A stretch of 64,000 nt of DNA. Source: Paulinella micropora (lineage: Eukaryota; Cercozoa; Imbricatea; Euglyphida). The notes beneath the pieces were generated by a model that had not been told where the DNA came from, did no database searches, and was given only the letters and a program-made list of their open reading frames with translations. The position numbers and the translations under genes are program-made. Within the stretch, counting starts at the first letter, position 1, and each line of letters begins with the position of its first letter. Shown here one piece after another: positions 31,483 through 40,606 of this stretch. Where the stretch lies: assembly GCA_009731375.1 (NCBI GenBank), contig BJOX01000033.1:1218988-1282987 (forward strand), in the 5' to 3' direction.

Positions 31483-31867
31483 TTATTTTTTCATGATCAT
31501 CACGGCCCCGATCGCCGCGGCGCCGACCGCCAGCGGCAGCGCCAACGATTTGAGGCTGCCCTCGACATTGCCGCCTAGATGCTGGGTGGTGTCCATCGCT
31601 TCTTTCGGAATGTCAGTCACCTTGTCGCTTGCCGAAAAAGTTGCCGATGCCCTTGATGGTGTTGAACTGTCGCAGCCCTTCGCGGGTCCGCTCCCTCCGT
31701 TCTTCCCTGTGCTCCTTCCTAGCAGCGGCTTTGACTGACTTGTTCGCTCGCCTGTCAGTCCGTCTTTCTTCTCGGTATCTAGCGTTTCTTTTCAGGGAAG
31801 CCTCGTGCACCCGACGATCTATTTCTTGCTGTTCTGCGTAGCTCTGGTACGGCGAATTCTTGCCCAC
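31483..31867 (-). pseudogene. Basic protein with C-terminal membrane segment, frameshifted
   Basis: The first frame (from about 31,867 to 31,613) is strongly basic and helical (YAEQQEIDRRVHEASLKRNA, ARKEHREERRERTREGLRQF). A shift by one base near 31,620 leads into a continuation that ends in an alanine/glycine-rich membrane segment and two lysines, stopping at the TAA at 31,483. No ATG is present at the start. It lies directly upstream of the capsid gene on the same strand, as small membrane or core proteins do in Polintons and adenoviruses. Function unknown. Confidence 0.45.
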
Positions 31868-31912
31868 CTTCTTGATTTAAACTTAGTGACTCACGAAAAT
31901 TAAATTTTTTAT

Positions 31913-32296
31913 TTAAAAGACAATGACTTGGCAGATGCGTTCCATGACTTGCGCAATTTGTCCCAGGAACTGAGCGTCCTTGGCCAGACTTTGCTTGGCC
32001 AAAAATCTTTGCTGCAGCTGTTGTAGGGCGGGAGTCGGAGCACGAGTCTTGGCGGCCAGCTCAAACCAGATGCCGGCTTCGCTCCGGACGTACGCGGCGA
32101 GCTTGCCGTCCTTGTAGGCAGGCAAAAAGAACTTTTCAACGGTCGCAACTTGTTGCTCAAGACCTAAGTTCCACTGCATCCGCAGGTCCTTGCTCTCGCC
32201 GAGGGACAGCAGCCCCCAGTTGTCCAGCACAGTCTCCAGGTCCGCAAAGAGCTTCTGCAGCGCTTGGCGCTTGGTAAGGCCGCCGGAGGATGTCAT
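31913..32296 (-). CDS. Helical protein of unknown function
   Basis: From the ATG at 32296 the 127-aa product is helical throughout (LTKRQALQKLFADLETVLDN, ATVEKFFLPAYKDGKLAAYV, ALQQLQQRFLAKQSLAKDAQ). It begins inside the 3' part of the upstream membrane-protein frame. Either the two overlap by a small start/stop overlap, or they are one protein (membrane anchor plus helical domain) split by a single frameshift near 32,290. Confidence 0.5.
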   Translation of the reverse strand: MTSSGGLTKRQALQKLFADLETVLDNWGLLSLGESKDLRMQWNLGLEQQVATVEKFFLPAYKDGKLAAYVRSEAGIWFELAAKTRAPTPALQQLQQRFLAKQSLAKDAQFLGQIAQVMERICQVIVF

Positions 32297-32453
32297 CGAG
32301 CGTCACGTAGTGTGTGGGTAGCGGCTTGTCGAGGTCGCACGAGATCTTTGGATGACGAAAGAGCCGTTTGCAGCAGGAGCGCACACAGCCGACCACGATG
32401 ATAGCGGTTGTAACGATCAGAGCCCAGGCCAGCAGAGCTTCTTCCACAGGCAT
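32157..32453 (-). CDS. Single-TM membrane protein, possibly fused to the next frame
   Basis: From the ATG at 32453 the product begins MPVEEALLAWALIVTTAIIV, a membrane segment, then a cysteine/arginine motif (CVRSCCKRLFRHP) and a short soluble domain ending near LPTHYVTLDDIL. Sequence beyond that point in this frame looks like shadow coding of the overlapping 31,913-32,296 gene, so the useful coding part probably ends near 32,290. The positive residues after the membrane segment suggest the C-terminus is cytosolic or intravirion. Confidence 0.45.
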   Translation of the reverse strand: MPVEEALLAWALIVTTAIIVVGCVRSCCKRLFRHPKISCDLDKPLPTHYVTLDDILRRPYQAPSAAEALCGPGDCAGQLGAAVPRREQGPADAVELRS

Positions 32454-32488
32454 TCTTCACTTTAGACTAGGCACACAAAATTCTTTTT

Positions 32489-32953
32489 TTAGAAGCGGTA
32501 GTGTCCTTGGCCCGCGGGGTTCAGGTAGCCTTCGTAGAAGTACTGAGACAGCACTTCGCTCAGCGCGCCAATCAAGAACAGCTGCTTGGCGGTGTCACCG
32601 TCGCCTACCAGGCCAAGCTGGCCCCTGCTCAGGAGGCGGGGCAACATGGCAAACAACAGGCCTCCTCCTGCCACGTGCAGGGCCAAGCTAGGGTAAGCGG
32701 CAAGCCTGCCCTCCTTGGTGCGGTTAAGGACTCTACTCTGAATCAAGTCAATAGCAGTGGCAGTCAAGAAAGCCACGACCGCCAGGCCAGTGCTCTTGCT
32801 GACCTCAGTGGCCCCTATTACAGGGACAGACGAAAAGCTAAACATCGCGTTGCCCGGTATGACGACCGGGGCGGCCACATAGGCAAAAGCGGCCGCCGCG
32901 CTTGACCGGGCAAAGTTTTCAAGCGAAAACAGATCGCTCACGACCTCGGACAT
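32489..32953 (-). CDS. Multi-TM membrane protein
   Basis: The 154-aa product from the ATG at 32953 (MSEVVSDLFSLENFARSSAA) has about four hydrophobic segments (AAAAFAYVAAPVVIPGNAMF, STGLAVVAFLTATAIDLI, SLALHVAGGGLLFAMLPRLL, TAKQLFLIGALSEVLSQYFY). The frame is intact. The gene at 54,803-55,135 encodes a smaller protein of similar style. It is probably a virion inner-membrane or host-membrane protein; no family recognised. Confidence 0.55.
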   Translation of the reverse strand: MSEVVSDLFSLENFARSSAAAAFAYVAAPVVIPGNAMFSFSSVPVIGATEVSKSTGLAVVAFLTATAIDLIQSRVLNRTKEGRLAAYPSLALHVAGGGLLFAMLPRLLSRGQLGLVGDGDTAKQLFLIGALSEVLSQYFYEGYLNPAGQGHYRF

Positions 32954-33009
32954 TCCTTTTTGGAGAGATGTTTAATTGGCGCACAACAAAATAATTTTTT
33001 TTAAATTAT

Positions 33010-33683
33010 TCAATTGCTCTTCTTCTTTTCTTCTGCGGGCGCGGGTGCGTCCAGATTCGTAGCTTGGCTAGCTGCTGGTTGTGCCGCGAACATAGTGTTC
33101 TTGGCATGATTGATGGCGGCCGTTTGCGCCGTCAGCAGAGCTAGTTCGGTCATAGGGTCCAGGCGCTGCAGCCCGATGCCCGCACGCAACTTGGCCCGCT
33201 CGAGCAAGAAGCACCACCGGTCATTCGCAAAGCAGGCCTCGGTCGTGCCCGAGATTTGGTAACGCGATCGGTTCGCTACCAGGTTCTCGAGGCATACTAG
33301 GCCTTGCTTGAGCACAGCGTCCGCTAGCTCGCCAGACAGTTCACCCTCCAGCACTTCCTCGACTTCGTCCAGCAACAGCGGCAGCTTCTGCTTGGGTAGC
33401 CTGCGCAGTGCTTTTGGATCACAGTTAATGTGCGCCTTTTTGAGCTTGGGGCCGATCAGAGCGCTGCGACCATAAGCGCACAAGAGCCTGTAGTTGGGTC
33501 ATCGCGCAGCACGGGGTCTTCGGGCGCTTTCGCTGTTCCCGGGCGCCGTGCCAGGCCGGCCGCGCTCGGGCCTGCTGTCCGGCGACGCTTGGTAGGAGGC
33601 GGAGCTGCTGCAGCCGCTTTAGCTTCGGCGACAGGAGGGAGTGGGTCAGAAGGTGGTTCGAGATTAGCAAACGGGTCTGTCAT
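33010..33683 (-). pseudogene. Unknown protein with disordered N-terminus, one frameshift
   Basis: The N-terminal frame from the ATG at 33683 (MTDPFANLEPPSDPLPPVAE) is proline/alanine-rich with a basic patch (TKRRRTAG). Near 33,480 the frame shifts and continues into a folded-looking domain (RRLPKQKLPLLLDEVEEVLE, DAVLKQGLVCLENLVANRSR, ANDRWCFLLERAKLRAGIGL) ending at 33,010. A TATAAAGGG box stands 12 bases before the ATG. No family recognised; it lies in the run of virion genes. Confidence 0.5.
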
Positions 33684-33694
33684 GCTTCCCTTTG

Positions 33695-33703
33695 CCCTTT
33701 ATA
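33695..33703 (-). promoter_or_regulatory. TATAAAGGG box upstream of the 33,683 gene
   Basis: TATAAAGGG on the minus strand, 12 bases before the ATG at 33683. So close to the start codon it would give a very short leader, as late viral promoters often do. Confidence 0.35.
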
Positions 33704-33721
33704 CGGTTAAGATTAAATTTT

Positions 33722-34318
33722 CTACCCAATCATGCGCGCGTTTCCGGGCTCGTGGATGGTGGTCCAGCCGCGCACGCAGCCATTCTCGCGATCGAGGGTA
33801 GAAACTGCGGGGATAGCCGCCCATTGCTGGTCACATAGCTTGGCCGAGTGATATTGTTCTACGAAAGCTGCCACTTGCATACAGCCCTCCCAGCCGTTTC
33901 CGTACGTTCTTCGAAGCTCCGTAAGCCAAGGCAGCATGTTGGCGCCGTTTGCGCCCCAGTCAGCAGGCGCGTTGCCGTTGATGTCAGCGGCGCAGTTCTT
34001 CTTGCGGAACTCTGCTCCATACACTGCCTGGATCTCCGCGGGTGTACCGACGAGCAGGACCGCTCCTTTGTACCAAGGAGCCAGCGAGTTCTGCGACAGG
34101 CGCTGTGCCACCTCCTTCATCTGGCCGATGGTGCCTGCCCCGGCGCCCGGGCCCACGGCGGACAGGGCCGAGTAGATGATCGAACTGGTAGCAAGCGAGT
34201 CGGTCTGGATGATCGGCCTGGTCTCGGTACCATGCTCGACTTGGTTGGCCTGGGCAGCCGACGACTTCTCTTCGCCAGTGTTAACTAGCGGCACGACAGG
34301 GCCTCGATGTCCGCTCAT
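33722..34318 (-). CDS. Unknown 198-aa protein
   Basis: From the ATG at 34318 the product starts MSGHRGPVVPLVNTGEEKSS. After a disordered first third comes a compact, aromatic-rich region (SLAPWYKGAVLLVGTPAEIQ, GANMLPWLTELRRTYGNGWE, ECMQVAAF-type helix, LDRENGCVRGWTTIHEPGNA). The intact frame and the position in the virion gene run suggest a virion or assembly protein. I do not recognise the family. Confidence 0.55.
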   Translation of the reverse strand: MSGHRGPVVPLVNTGEEKSSAAQANQVEHGTETRPIIQTDSLATSSIIYSALSAVGPGAGAGTIGQMKEVAQRLSQNSLAPWYKGAVLLVGTPAEIQAVYGAEFRKKNCAADINGNAPADWGANGANMLPWLTELRRTYGNGWEGCMQVAAFVEQYHSAKLCDQQWAAIPAVSTLDRENGCVRGWTTIHEPGNARMIG

Positions 34319-34361
34319 TTGTTAGTATAGTTAATCTGCCCGACAAGAAAAAAAATTTTAA

Positions 34362-34629
34362 TTATTTGCCGCCGCCAATCAGCTGCTGCTCGCAGCGGGC
34401 GGCTTGTTCAGGTGTTACTTCCAACAGGATGGTGGCATCGGCAATGGCCGGTTGCTTAAACACTTTCTCAATGGGCGCTTCGGCCACGGTAGTCTGCAGG
34501 ACCTCGATCGCTTTTTTTTTCGGCGTCCTCTTGCTGTCGGCGTTTCTGTCCCGCGACGCGCGACTGTGCCTCGTTGACTTTGCCCAAGGCCAGGGCCAAG
34601 GTCGGGTCGAAGAAGGCCAGGTGTTGCAT
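34362..34629 (-). pseudogene. Short unknown protein with frameshift in a homopolymer
   Basis: The frame from the ATG at 34629 (MQHLAFFDPTLALALGKVNE) is open to a run of nine A on the coding strand at about 34,512-34,520, after which it meets a stop. In the next frame the sequence continues as a plausible protein tail ending EQQLIGGGK at the TAA at 34,362. One extra or missing A explains the break, and slippage during sequencing or expression would both fit. About 88 aa in total. Confidence 0.45.
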
Positions 34630-34665
34630 TCTGTTGTTATTGGTTGTCCACTAATTAATTTTTTT

Positions 34666-37156
34666 TCAGGGCGCTGCTCCGTACGGCGCGACTTCTTGGC
34701 CGGCAGAGGGCACGAGCGCGCTGCTGCGAGCAGGCTTCTTACTTTTCACGCCCGCCCTCCGCTGCCGTTCTCGCTTTTGCTGCAATTGCGCGTTGCTCTT
34801 GGCGCCAGTTCCTTTCCTTTCTTCTACGAATTTCAGGTTCTTTGCTCGCCTCGCCTGGTTAGTCAGCTGCGTAACCAGCTTGTTGTTTTCTTGCTTCAGC
34901 GCGTGGATGAAAGCTTTGGCTTGTTCGGTTAGCACGAGACCGCTGCTGATGGCCTTGAGCTCGCTCTCTGGCACCGGCTCCTTCTTTTGCTTGTAGGGCA
35001 CGAGGAACATCTGCACCAGCTCCCGCGAAGTGTTCTCGTTGCCGGCTTTGTCGACCATGCGCTGCAGTTTGGGCACGCTGACGGCCGCCAGCTGCTTTTC
35101 GCCGTAGGGCACCAGCTGCTGCTCGTCTTCTACCGACTTGCGCCATTCAAGGGCCTTCGTTTCCTTCTTGGCTGGGTCCTGCTCGGCGTGGTACTCGATA
35201 AACAGGGCTTTGGACGCCTTGTCCGCGTCTTCAAATTGTTTCTTTTTGCGCTCATGTTCCTCTTTGTTAGCCGCGTTCATTTTTCTTTTTTCGTTCATCT
35301 CTCCCAAGAGAAAGTCCACGTCGTCGTCAGTGTCGTTGTCGTCGCCGCTGCCCTCCTCTTCGTCCTCCATGTCGTCGGCAGCGACTTCCTCTACCGCACC
35401 GTCGTCTTCGTCGTCCAGGTCAGCGAGCTCGTGCTCGTCCCAGTTACCGGGGTCCTTGAACCCTTTCCCTGCGTACATCCGCAGGTGGTCACGCAGAGTC
35501 TGCACGCCCTTGCGGTCTTGGTCCGACAGTCCTTGCTTGCCCAGGACCCGCGAAAGCTGGGCTTTTGCGTCACTGATCGCCTTCTCGATTGTGATCTTGT
35601 TGTCGTGGGCCCACTGCTCGATCGAGGCCGTGTACATCCGGGCTATCCCTTGGAAAGAGGCCTCCGGGTTCTCCTGGATCAGGGCCCGCAGCTTGTCCAG
35701 CTGGATAACCTCGACTGGAGCCGCACCCGCTGCAGCCGGCGGCGTTGCCTGCAGCAAGAGTCGTCCAAGCTCGCGGGAGGCCTCGATTCTTTGGGCGGGC
35801 GCCTGCCCGTTGTCGTTGTATTGCAGCATGAGCCGCTGGGCTTCGCCCTGGATGTGCAAAACCTTGTCCTGCGCCTTCTTCTGGCCCGCCGCGATCTGCA
35901 GCGCGGCCTTGGCGTCTTTTTGTGTCTTTTCCATCGCAGCCGCGTTTTCCATTTGTGCTGACTTGAGCTTTGCCTGCCGTTCGGCTTCTTCGATCTGGGC
36001 CTGCGTCCGCTGCGCCACTTTCTGTTCGTTGAGTTTCTTTTCGGCGTCTGCCTTGGCTTTTTCGATTTCCTGCGCGGACTGGACGTTTGCTTCCAACAGA
36101 TCGGCCTTCACTTCTTTTGCCTGCTCGACTCGAACTTGCTTGAGCTTGGCCTGTGCGGCCTGGGTCTTGGCCGCCAGCTGTAGCTGGGCTATGCGCTCTT
36201 GCTCCTTGGCCAGCGCGACCAGCTCCGCTGCGTTCTTCTCTTCCTGCAGCCTCGCCCTGTTGGCAGCCTCGACCTCTTTTTGTTTCTTGACTCTCTCGGC
36301 CTGTGCGCGCATCTGTGCAAGTTGGGCGTCTATCACCTGCTGCCGTTGTGCCGCCTCAATCTGTCTCTTGTGCTCCTCGAACTCCTGTAGTGCTTCTTGC
36401 CGCTTAAGCTCCTCGCGCGCGGCGTCTTCTTGTTTCTTGCGTTCGAAGGCCGCCCTTCTGTCCTGCAGCTTTTTTAGGCCTTCCTTGACGTCCGGTGGTA
36501 ACTTCTGATCCACACCCTCCGGACCGTCGCCCGCCGGCGCTAGTTCTTGGTCTGCAGCGGGCGGCAGTTCTTGTTGCTCCGCCGCCTTGACTTCCTCGCC
36601 CTTGCCCTCGACACCGTCCTGGACTTCCCCGCCACCATTCTCTCCGGCCTCTTCTTCTTCCTCTTCTTCTTCTTCTTCTTCTCCTTCTTCTTCTTCTTCT
36701 TCTTCTTCTTCTTCTTCTTCTTCTTCGCCCTCCCATCCCGGGCTGATCGCCTTCTCCTTCTGGCGCCTTCTTTTCCGCAGCCGCTGGCGCTGGCTTCTTT
36801 TGCTCTGCAGCCGCCGGTGCTGGCTTCTGTTCTTCCTTCTTCTTCTGTTCTGCAGCCGCTGGTGCTGGCTTTTGTTCTTCCTCCTTCTTCTTCTGCTCCG
36901 CAGCTGCCGCTGGCGCAGCCGGTTCCGGCTCCCCTGCTGCAGCCGCCGCCGGCTCCCCGAACAGTTCCAGCTCGAACGCCTCTACCGGCCCGTGCGGGTG
37001 GTGGGCCTGCCTCATGAGCGCCTGGGCCTTGGCCAAATTCCCAAACAGGCCGCTGCTGTTCTGGCTCTTTTGTTTGAACGGCAAGGGCCGGTTGTCGAAG
37101 AACCGTCCGTTGGGCCGGCCCGTCCAGCTACCACCGGCCGCAGTCTTGACGTACAT
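34666..37156 (-). pseudogene. Large coiled-coil protein with polyglutamate tract, one frameshift
   Basis: The gene starts at the ATG at 37156 (MYVKTAAGGSWTGRPNGRFF) and would encode about 830 aa. Alanine/proline/lysine repeats (EQKKKEEEQKPAPAAA) lead into a tract of about 25 GAA codons; the frame shifts just before this tract, near 36,740-36,780. The remaining 615 codons are one long coiled coil (for example KRQEALQEFEEHKRQIEAAQ) with an acidic patch (LADLDDEDDGAVEE), then a basic tail (QQKRERQRRAGVKSKKPARS). It is probably a scaffold, tegument-like or internal structural protein. The trinucleotide tract is a natural hotspot for length change. Confidence 0.55.
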
Positions 37157-37191
37157 ACTGGTTTTTTTAATTTAGTCTGACAGGAAAAAAA

Positions 37192-38247
37192 TCACGCGAG
37201 CCCCTTGTCTATGATCTTCTTCCTGGCCACCAGCCTGTTCTTTTTCTTTCTTATGGCTTCCGTCTCGTCCGACTTGCCGTGAAGGTCTTCCTCTTTCTTG
37301 ATCTGTGCCTCAAGCTCGGTTATCGCTTCGCCCAGCTTGTGGGACCAGGCCCTCAGTTTCTCTTCTTGTTTAGGAGTCTTGTTCTCTTGGTACGCTCCCA
37401 CTTGGTGTATAGCTTCCTGTGTCTTCAGGTCTGCTTTCTTGAGTTTAGTGCCCTTCTTGAGCTGGTCCATCACCGTGGGCTTCTCAGCTTTTTCTTTCTC
37501 TTCGGCTGCCTTTTTAGAAGCAGCGTGCGCCGCTGCGTCGACTTTCTTAAGCTTGCCGCCCGCCTTGATCGCTTGATTAATCGCGTCTTGTGGGTCTGTC
37601 GGCGCCGCCTTTTGTGTCTTTTGGTCGACTTTCTTGAGCTTCTTGCCGGCCTTGATGGACTGCATCAGCGCCTCTGTCGGGTCCGAAGTCGCCTTGATAA
37701 TTTCTTTTCTCCATTCCTTGTACGCCTCCTTAAACTGCTTGGAATACTCCTCTTTTGTTATGACTCCGTCGTCTCGTTTTTGGCGCAGCTCTTCGTACTT
37801 TGCATGCATCACGTTTGTTGCCTTTTCTTTTTTCAGCTCTTCAATTGGACGGCCTGCTGCCGGAACGGGCTCGCCAATCCCCACCGCCCCGCCGCTGTCG
37901 GCGACCGGCACAGGCCCGTCAATCCCCGCCGCAACGCCGCTACCGGCCGACACGGGCGCGAAGGCAGACGCGAAAGCTGCCGCGGGTGCATCGACGCTGG
38001 ACTCCATCGACTCGGAACAGAAGCTCTGGGAGCTGGCGTCCGCAGCGGCAGCAGGCGCAACTGCTGCTGGCGCGACCGCGTCCAGCACGGCCGAGAGCTG
38101 TGGGTTGGCATATTTCATGATTTCCCTGATCTTGGCCGCCATCTCGGCCGACCCGCCGCCCACAAAGCCGGTGCGCTGCTTCTTGAAGGGAACCGGCGCA
38201 TCGCTGGTAAAAGCGCGGCCGGCGTGCCTCTTGCGCCAGGGCTTCAT
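37192..38247 (-). CDS. Basic repeat protein, probable virion core/scaffold component
   Basis: From the ATG at 38247 the 351-aa product starts MKPWRKRHAGRAFTSDAPVP. A disordered alanine/glycine/proline-rich middle is followed by a lysine-rich part with four repeats around 'KAGKKLKKVDQKTQKAAPTD' / 'KAGGKLKKVDAAAHAA' / 'KKGTKLKKADLKTQEA'. Such repeats suggest nucleic-acid or protein-lattice binding. It is directly upstream of the large coiled-coil gene, same strand, 35 bases apart. The frame is intact. No family recognised. Confidence 0.55.
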   Translation of the reverse strand: MKPWRKRHAGRAFTSDAPVPFKKQRTGFVGGGSAEMAAKIREIMKYANPQLSAVLDAVAPAAVAPAAAADASSQSFCSESMESSVDAPAAAFASAFAPVSAGSGVAAGIDGPVPVADSGGAVGIGEPVPAAGRPIEELKKEKATNVMHAKYEELRQKRDDGVITKEEYSKQFKEAYKEWRKEIIKATSDPTEALMQSIKAGKKLKKVDQKTQKAAPTDPQDAINQAIKAGGKLKKVDAAAHAASKKAAEEKEKAEKPTVMDQLKKGTKLKKADLKTQEAIHQVGAYQENKTPKQEEKLRAWSHKLGEAITELEAQIKKEEDLHGKSDETEAIRKKKNRLVARKKIIDKGLA

Positions 38248-38290
38248 GTTTTCCTTCTGTCAAAATCTGTGCAATGGAAATTAAAAAATC

Positions 38291-38431
38291 TCACTTGCCC
38301 TTCTTAACAACGTCCGCCGGCTTCTACTTCTTCGCTTTTTTGGGCTTCTTGGCCAGCGCGGCCTCCACTGCCGCCCTGGCTGGTTCGGCCTGGTTGACTA
38401 GCAAGCGAGTCCTGTCGGTGATTAGCGGCAT
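38291..38431 (-). pseudogene. Tiny basic protein (46 codons) with in-frame TAG
   Basis: From an ATG at 38431 the frame reads MPLITDRTRLLVNQAEPARA, then an alanine/lysine stretch ending KKPKKAKK, a TAG at 38,324-38,326, and ten more lysine-rich codons to a TGA at 38,291. The product is reminiscent in size and charge of adenovirus core peptides. The stop lies between lysine codons, as does the first stop in the neighbouring ATPase. Confidence 0.4.
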
Positions 38432-38466
38432 CTTTTTTTTTCTTTAGTGGGAGAAGTTTTAAAAAA

Positions 38467-39755
38467 ATGATGCAGCAGCAGCAGCCGGAAGGCCCGGTCG
38501 CACGGCTGCCGGAGCCGGAACAGCAGCTCGGCGAGAAGACAATCGAGGAGAAAATTTTGGACTATGTCGACAAGTAGAAAGACAAGGGCAAGAAGAAGAA
38601 GAAGGAGCAGCAGCCGGCAGAGCAGCTGCAGCCGACCGAGTTCAAGCGGAACATCGAAGTCTTCTACCCGCGCGAAAAGGGAGCGGGGCAGCTGTTCGTG
38701 CTCGTCGGCAAGTCGGAGCGCGGCAAGACGCATTTCCTGAAATGGCTTTTGTACAGCCTGTGCGCGCGCAAGAAAGACCCGTTCCAGTACGGCCTGGTCA
38801 TGGTTCGCACGAAGTTCAAGAATAGCTTTTCGTTTCACTTGCGAGCAAGCAGCACTGCAAGATCTACGAAGGTTTTAGGATGGACATCTTGCAGAACTAC
38901 GTGGAAAACCTCAAGAAGCGCTATCTCGAGAACAAACGTTTGAAGCCGTCGTTCATCGTGTTTGACGACCTGGTCGGCATCATCGACTCGACCGACCGCT
39001 GGATGCAAAACTTTTTCGGCACGTACCGCCATTATGACATCACGATCTTCATCGCGGTGCAGTACCTTACCGGCCTCAACTCAGTGAGTCCCATTATGCG
39101 CGAGCAAACGTCACATTGCATCATGTTCAACTCGAAAGTGCAGCGCACCCTCAACAACTTGTGGGAAAACTACGGACAGCTCTTCCCGAAAAAGGAGTTC
39201 CTGGCTCACTTTGCTCAAGCGACGGACGAGCGCCACGTCGGGACACGGCATGCAGCAATGGTTTACCACGAGCACATCGACCGGCTCGAGTTCAATTACA
39301 AGTCCTGGCTCGCACCCGCTTCGTTGCCGGACGGCGAGGTCATCCTGCGCGGGCCGGATCCGCCCAAGCCGCCGAGCCGCGCGGACATCCAAAAACAGGA
39401 GCGCCTCAAACAGCTGGCGTACCGCGCGCCGAGCTGACTGCCGACTTCGCTCAAGGGCATGTCGCGCCAAGAGCGAGAAATGATGCAGCGCATGCTGTTT
39501 TACGGCGACCGCGCGAGACAGCGCCTGAAAAAGGACGGGAAGACCATGGCCCAGCGGGACAAGGAGATCCTTAAGCGGTTGGACGACCAAACCCGAGAGG
39601 CCGAGAAGTTGGCGGCGGAGCGGTTTGCGCAGCAGAACCAGATGATTACGCCGTTCAAGCCCAATTTCATGTACACGAACGCCGGCACAACGGTCAAGCC
39701 GCTCGCACCCGTCATAGGTGGCGGGCCGCCCGCCGACGGTTACGACAGCTCTTAA
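38467..39755 (+). pseudogene. A32-like genome-packaging ATPase, broken by two stops and a frameshift
   Basis: The gene starts at the double ATG at 38,467/38,470. Walker A reads LVGKSERGKTHFLKWLLY; Walker B reads PSFIVFDDLVG, and FIAVQYLTGLNSVSP fits the sensor helix. The lesions are a TAG at 38,575-38,577 between lysines in the N-terminal extension, a frameshift at about 38,840-38,880, and a TGA at 39,435-39,437, after which the same frame stays open to 39,755 and encodes a basic helical tail. It would be a longer ATPase than the Polinton one at 124-942, and the two are clearly not close copies. Confidence 0.75.
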
Positions 39756-39796
39756 AGAAAAAACAAAAGTTCTGGCCCTTATAGTTAAAAGCCAAA

Positions 39797-40118
39797 ATGC
39801 TACTGGCCGCGCTGCCGGCCGATCTCTTGGTGGAAGTGCTGTCTTACCTCCGCGTCGGCGAGGTCGCGCACGCGATCCGCCACCTGAAAACGCACACGGA
39901 CCGGTTCGCGCGCGGCCGGTGGAAACGGCGCAAAGTGCAGAACGGCGAGCTGTCCGGCCTGCACAAGTTCCTGAACGCTACTTTTAATTACGACGCCAAA
40001 TCGCTGCCACGCCTCATCAACACCGTGTCGCGCAAGAGCGAAGTTATCTGCTTTGCCTGCGTCCAAAAAAAGACGGTCGAGGGCTACTGTGCCACCTGTT
40101 TCGTGTTTTGCTGCGCAA
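39797..40118 (+). pseudogene. F-box-like/zinc protein, 5' part, interrupted by a retrotransposon
   Basis: From the ATG at 39797 the sequence LLAALPADLLVEVLSYLRVG with AHAIRHLKTHTDRF is an F-box-like motif, the kind that docks on Skp1 of SCF ubiquitin ligases. A cysteine cluster follows (VICFACVQKKTVEGYCATC), able to bind zinc. The coding sequence then runs into the retrotransposon at about 40,118. The remainder is at about 46,097-46,341. An F-box suggests the virus manipulates host protein turnover; that is inferred from the motif. Confidence 0.6.
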
Positions 40119-40376
40119 GTTTGCAAAAACTTCATTTCACAGCATACCATACATTCCATGAGCTCTCTCCTCTCTCTCCTAGGTCTTATGTGTTTCAGCA
40201 CAAAGACCTAGATTGTGCATGAGATTGTGCATGGAATATGCGTGATTGTGCATGAGATGAGAAGCGTTAGATGTAAAATTGTGTGAGATATGTATGGGTG
40301 TAAATTATTTCTCATCCGCCACTCACCACTACCACACCCAAGCGAAAAGACATAATGTAAATGGGTGGGTGGGTGG

Positions 40377-40606
40377 GATTCTTGTAATGCCTTAAAAACG
40401 AAACTAGAAGCACTTTTGTGCAAAACAAAAAAATGCAAATCTGAGAGTGGTGAGGTTGTCTTGCTAATCTTCAAATTTTCTCGCGGGAGCAAACGTTCCC
40501 GCTCCTTTTATAGCGGGAACAAAAATAATCAAGTCTACTCAAGAGTCTCTCTCACGGCCCACTCTGCCTGATATGGAGCATTTAGGTATTTGTGAAATGA
40601 CGCTTT
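40377..40606. repeat. 230-bp direct repeat of the DIRS-like element, copy 1
   Basis: It begins gattcttgtaatgccttaaa and ends gaaatgacgcttt; the copy at 45,845-46,074 differs at only a few sites. Inside is a short inverted repeat 'gcgggagcaaacgttcccgc' followed by ttttatagcgggaac, which may be a terminator or promoter structure. Confidence 0.9.

Noticed and set aside
35138-36508. A 456-codon plus-strand ORF rich in serine and cysteine
   Set aside because: It is antisense to the long coiled-coil gene; Glu/Lys/Ala codons read backwards as Ser/Leu/Cys.
38467-39755. Genetic-code change with TAG or TGA read as an amino acid
   Set aside because: TAG and TGA end other intact genes cleanly (for example TAG for RNR small subunit and its convergent neighbour), so mutation or error is simpler.
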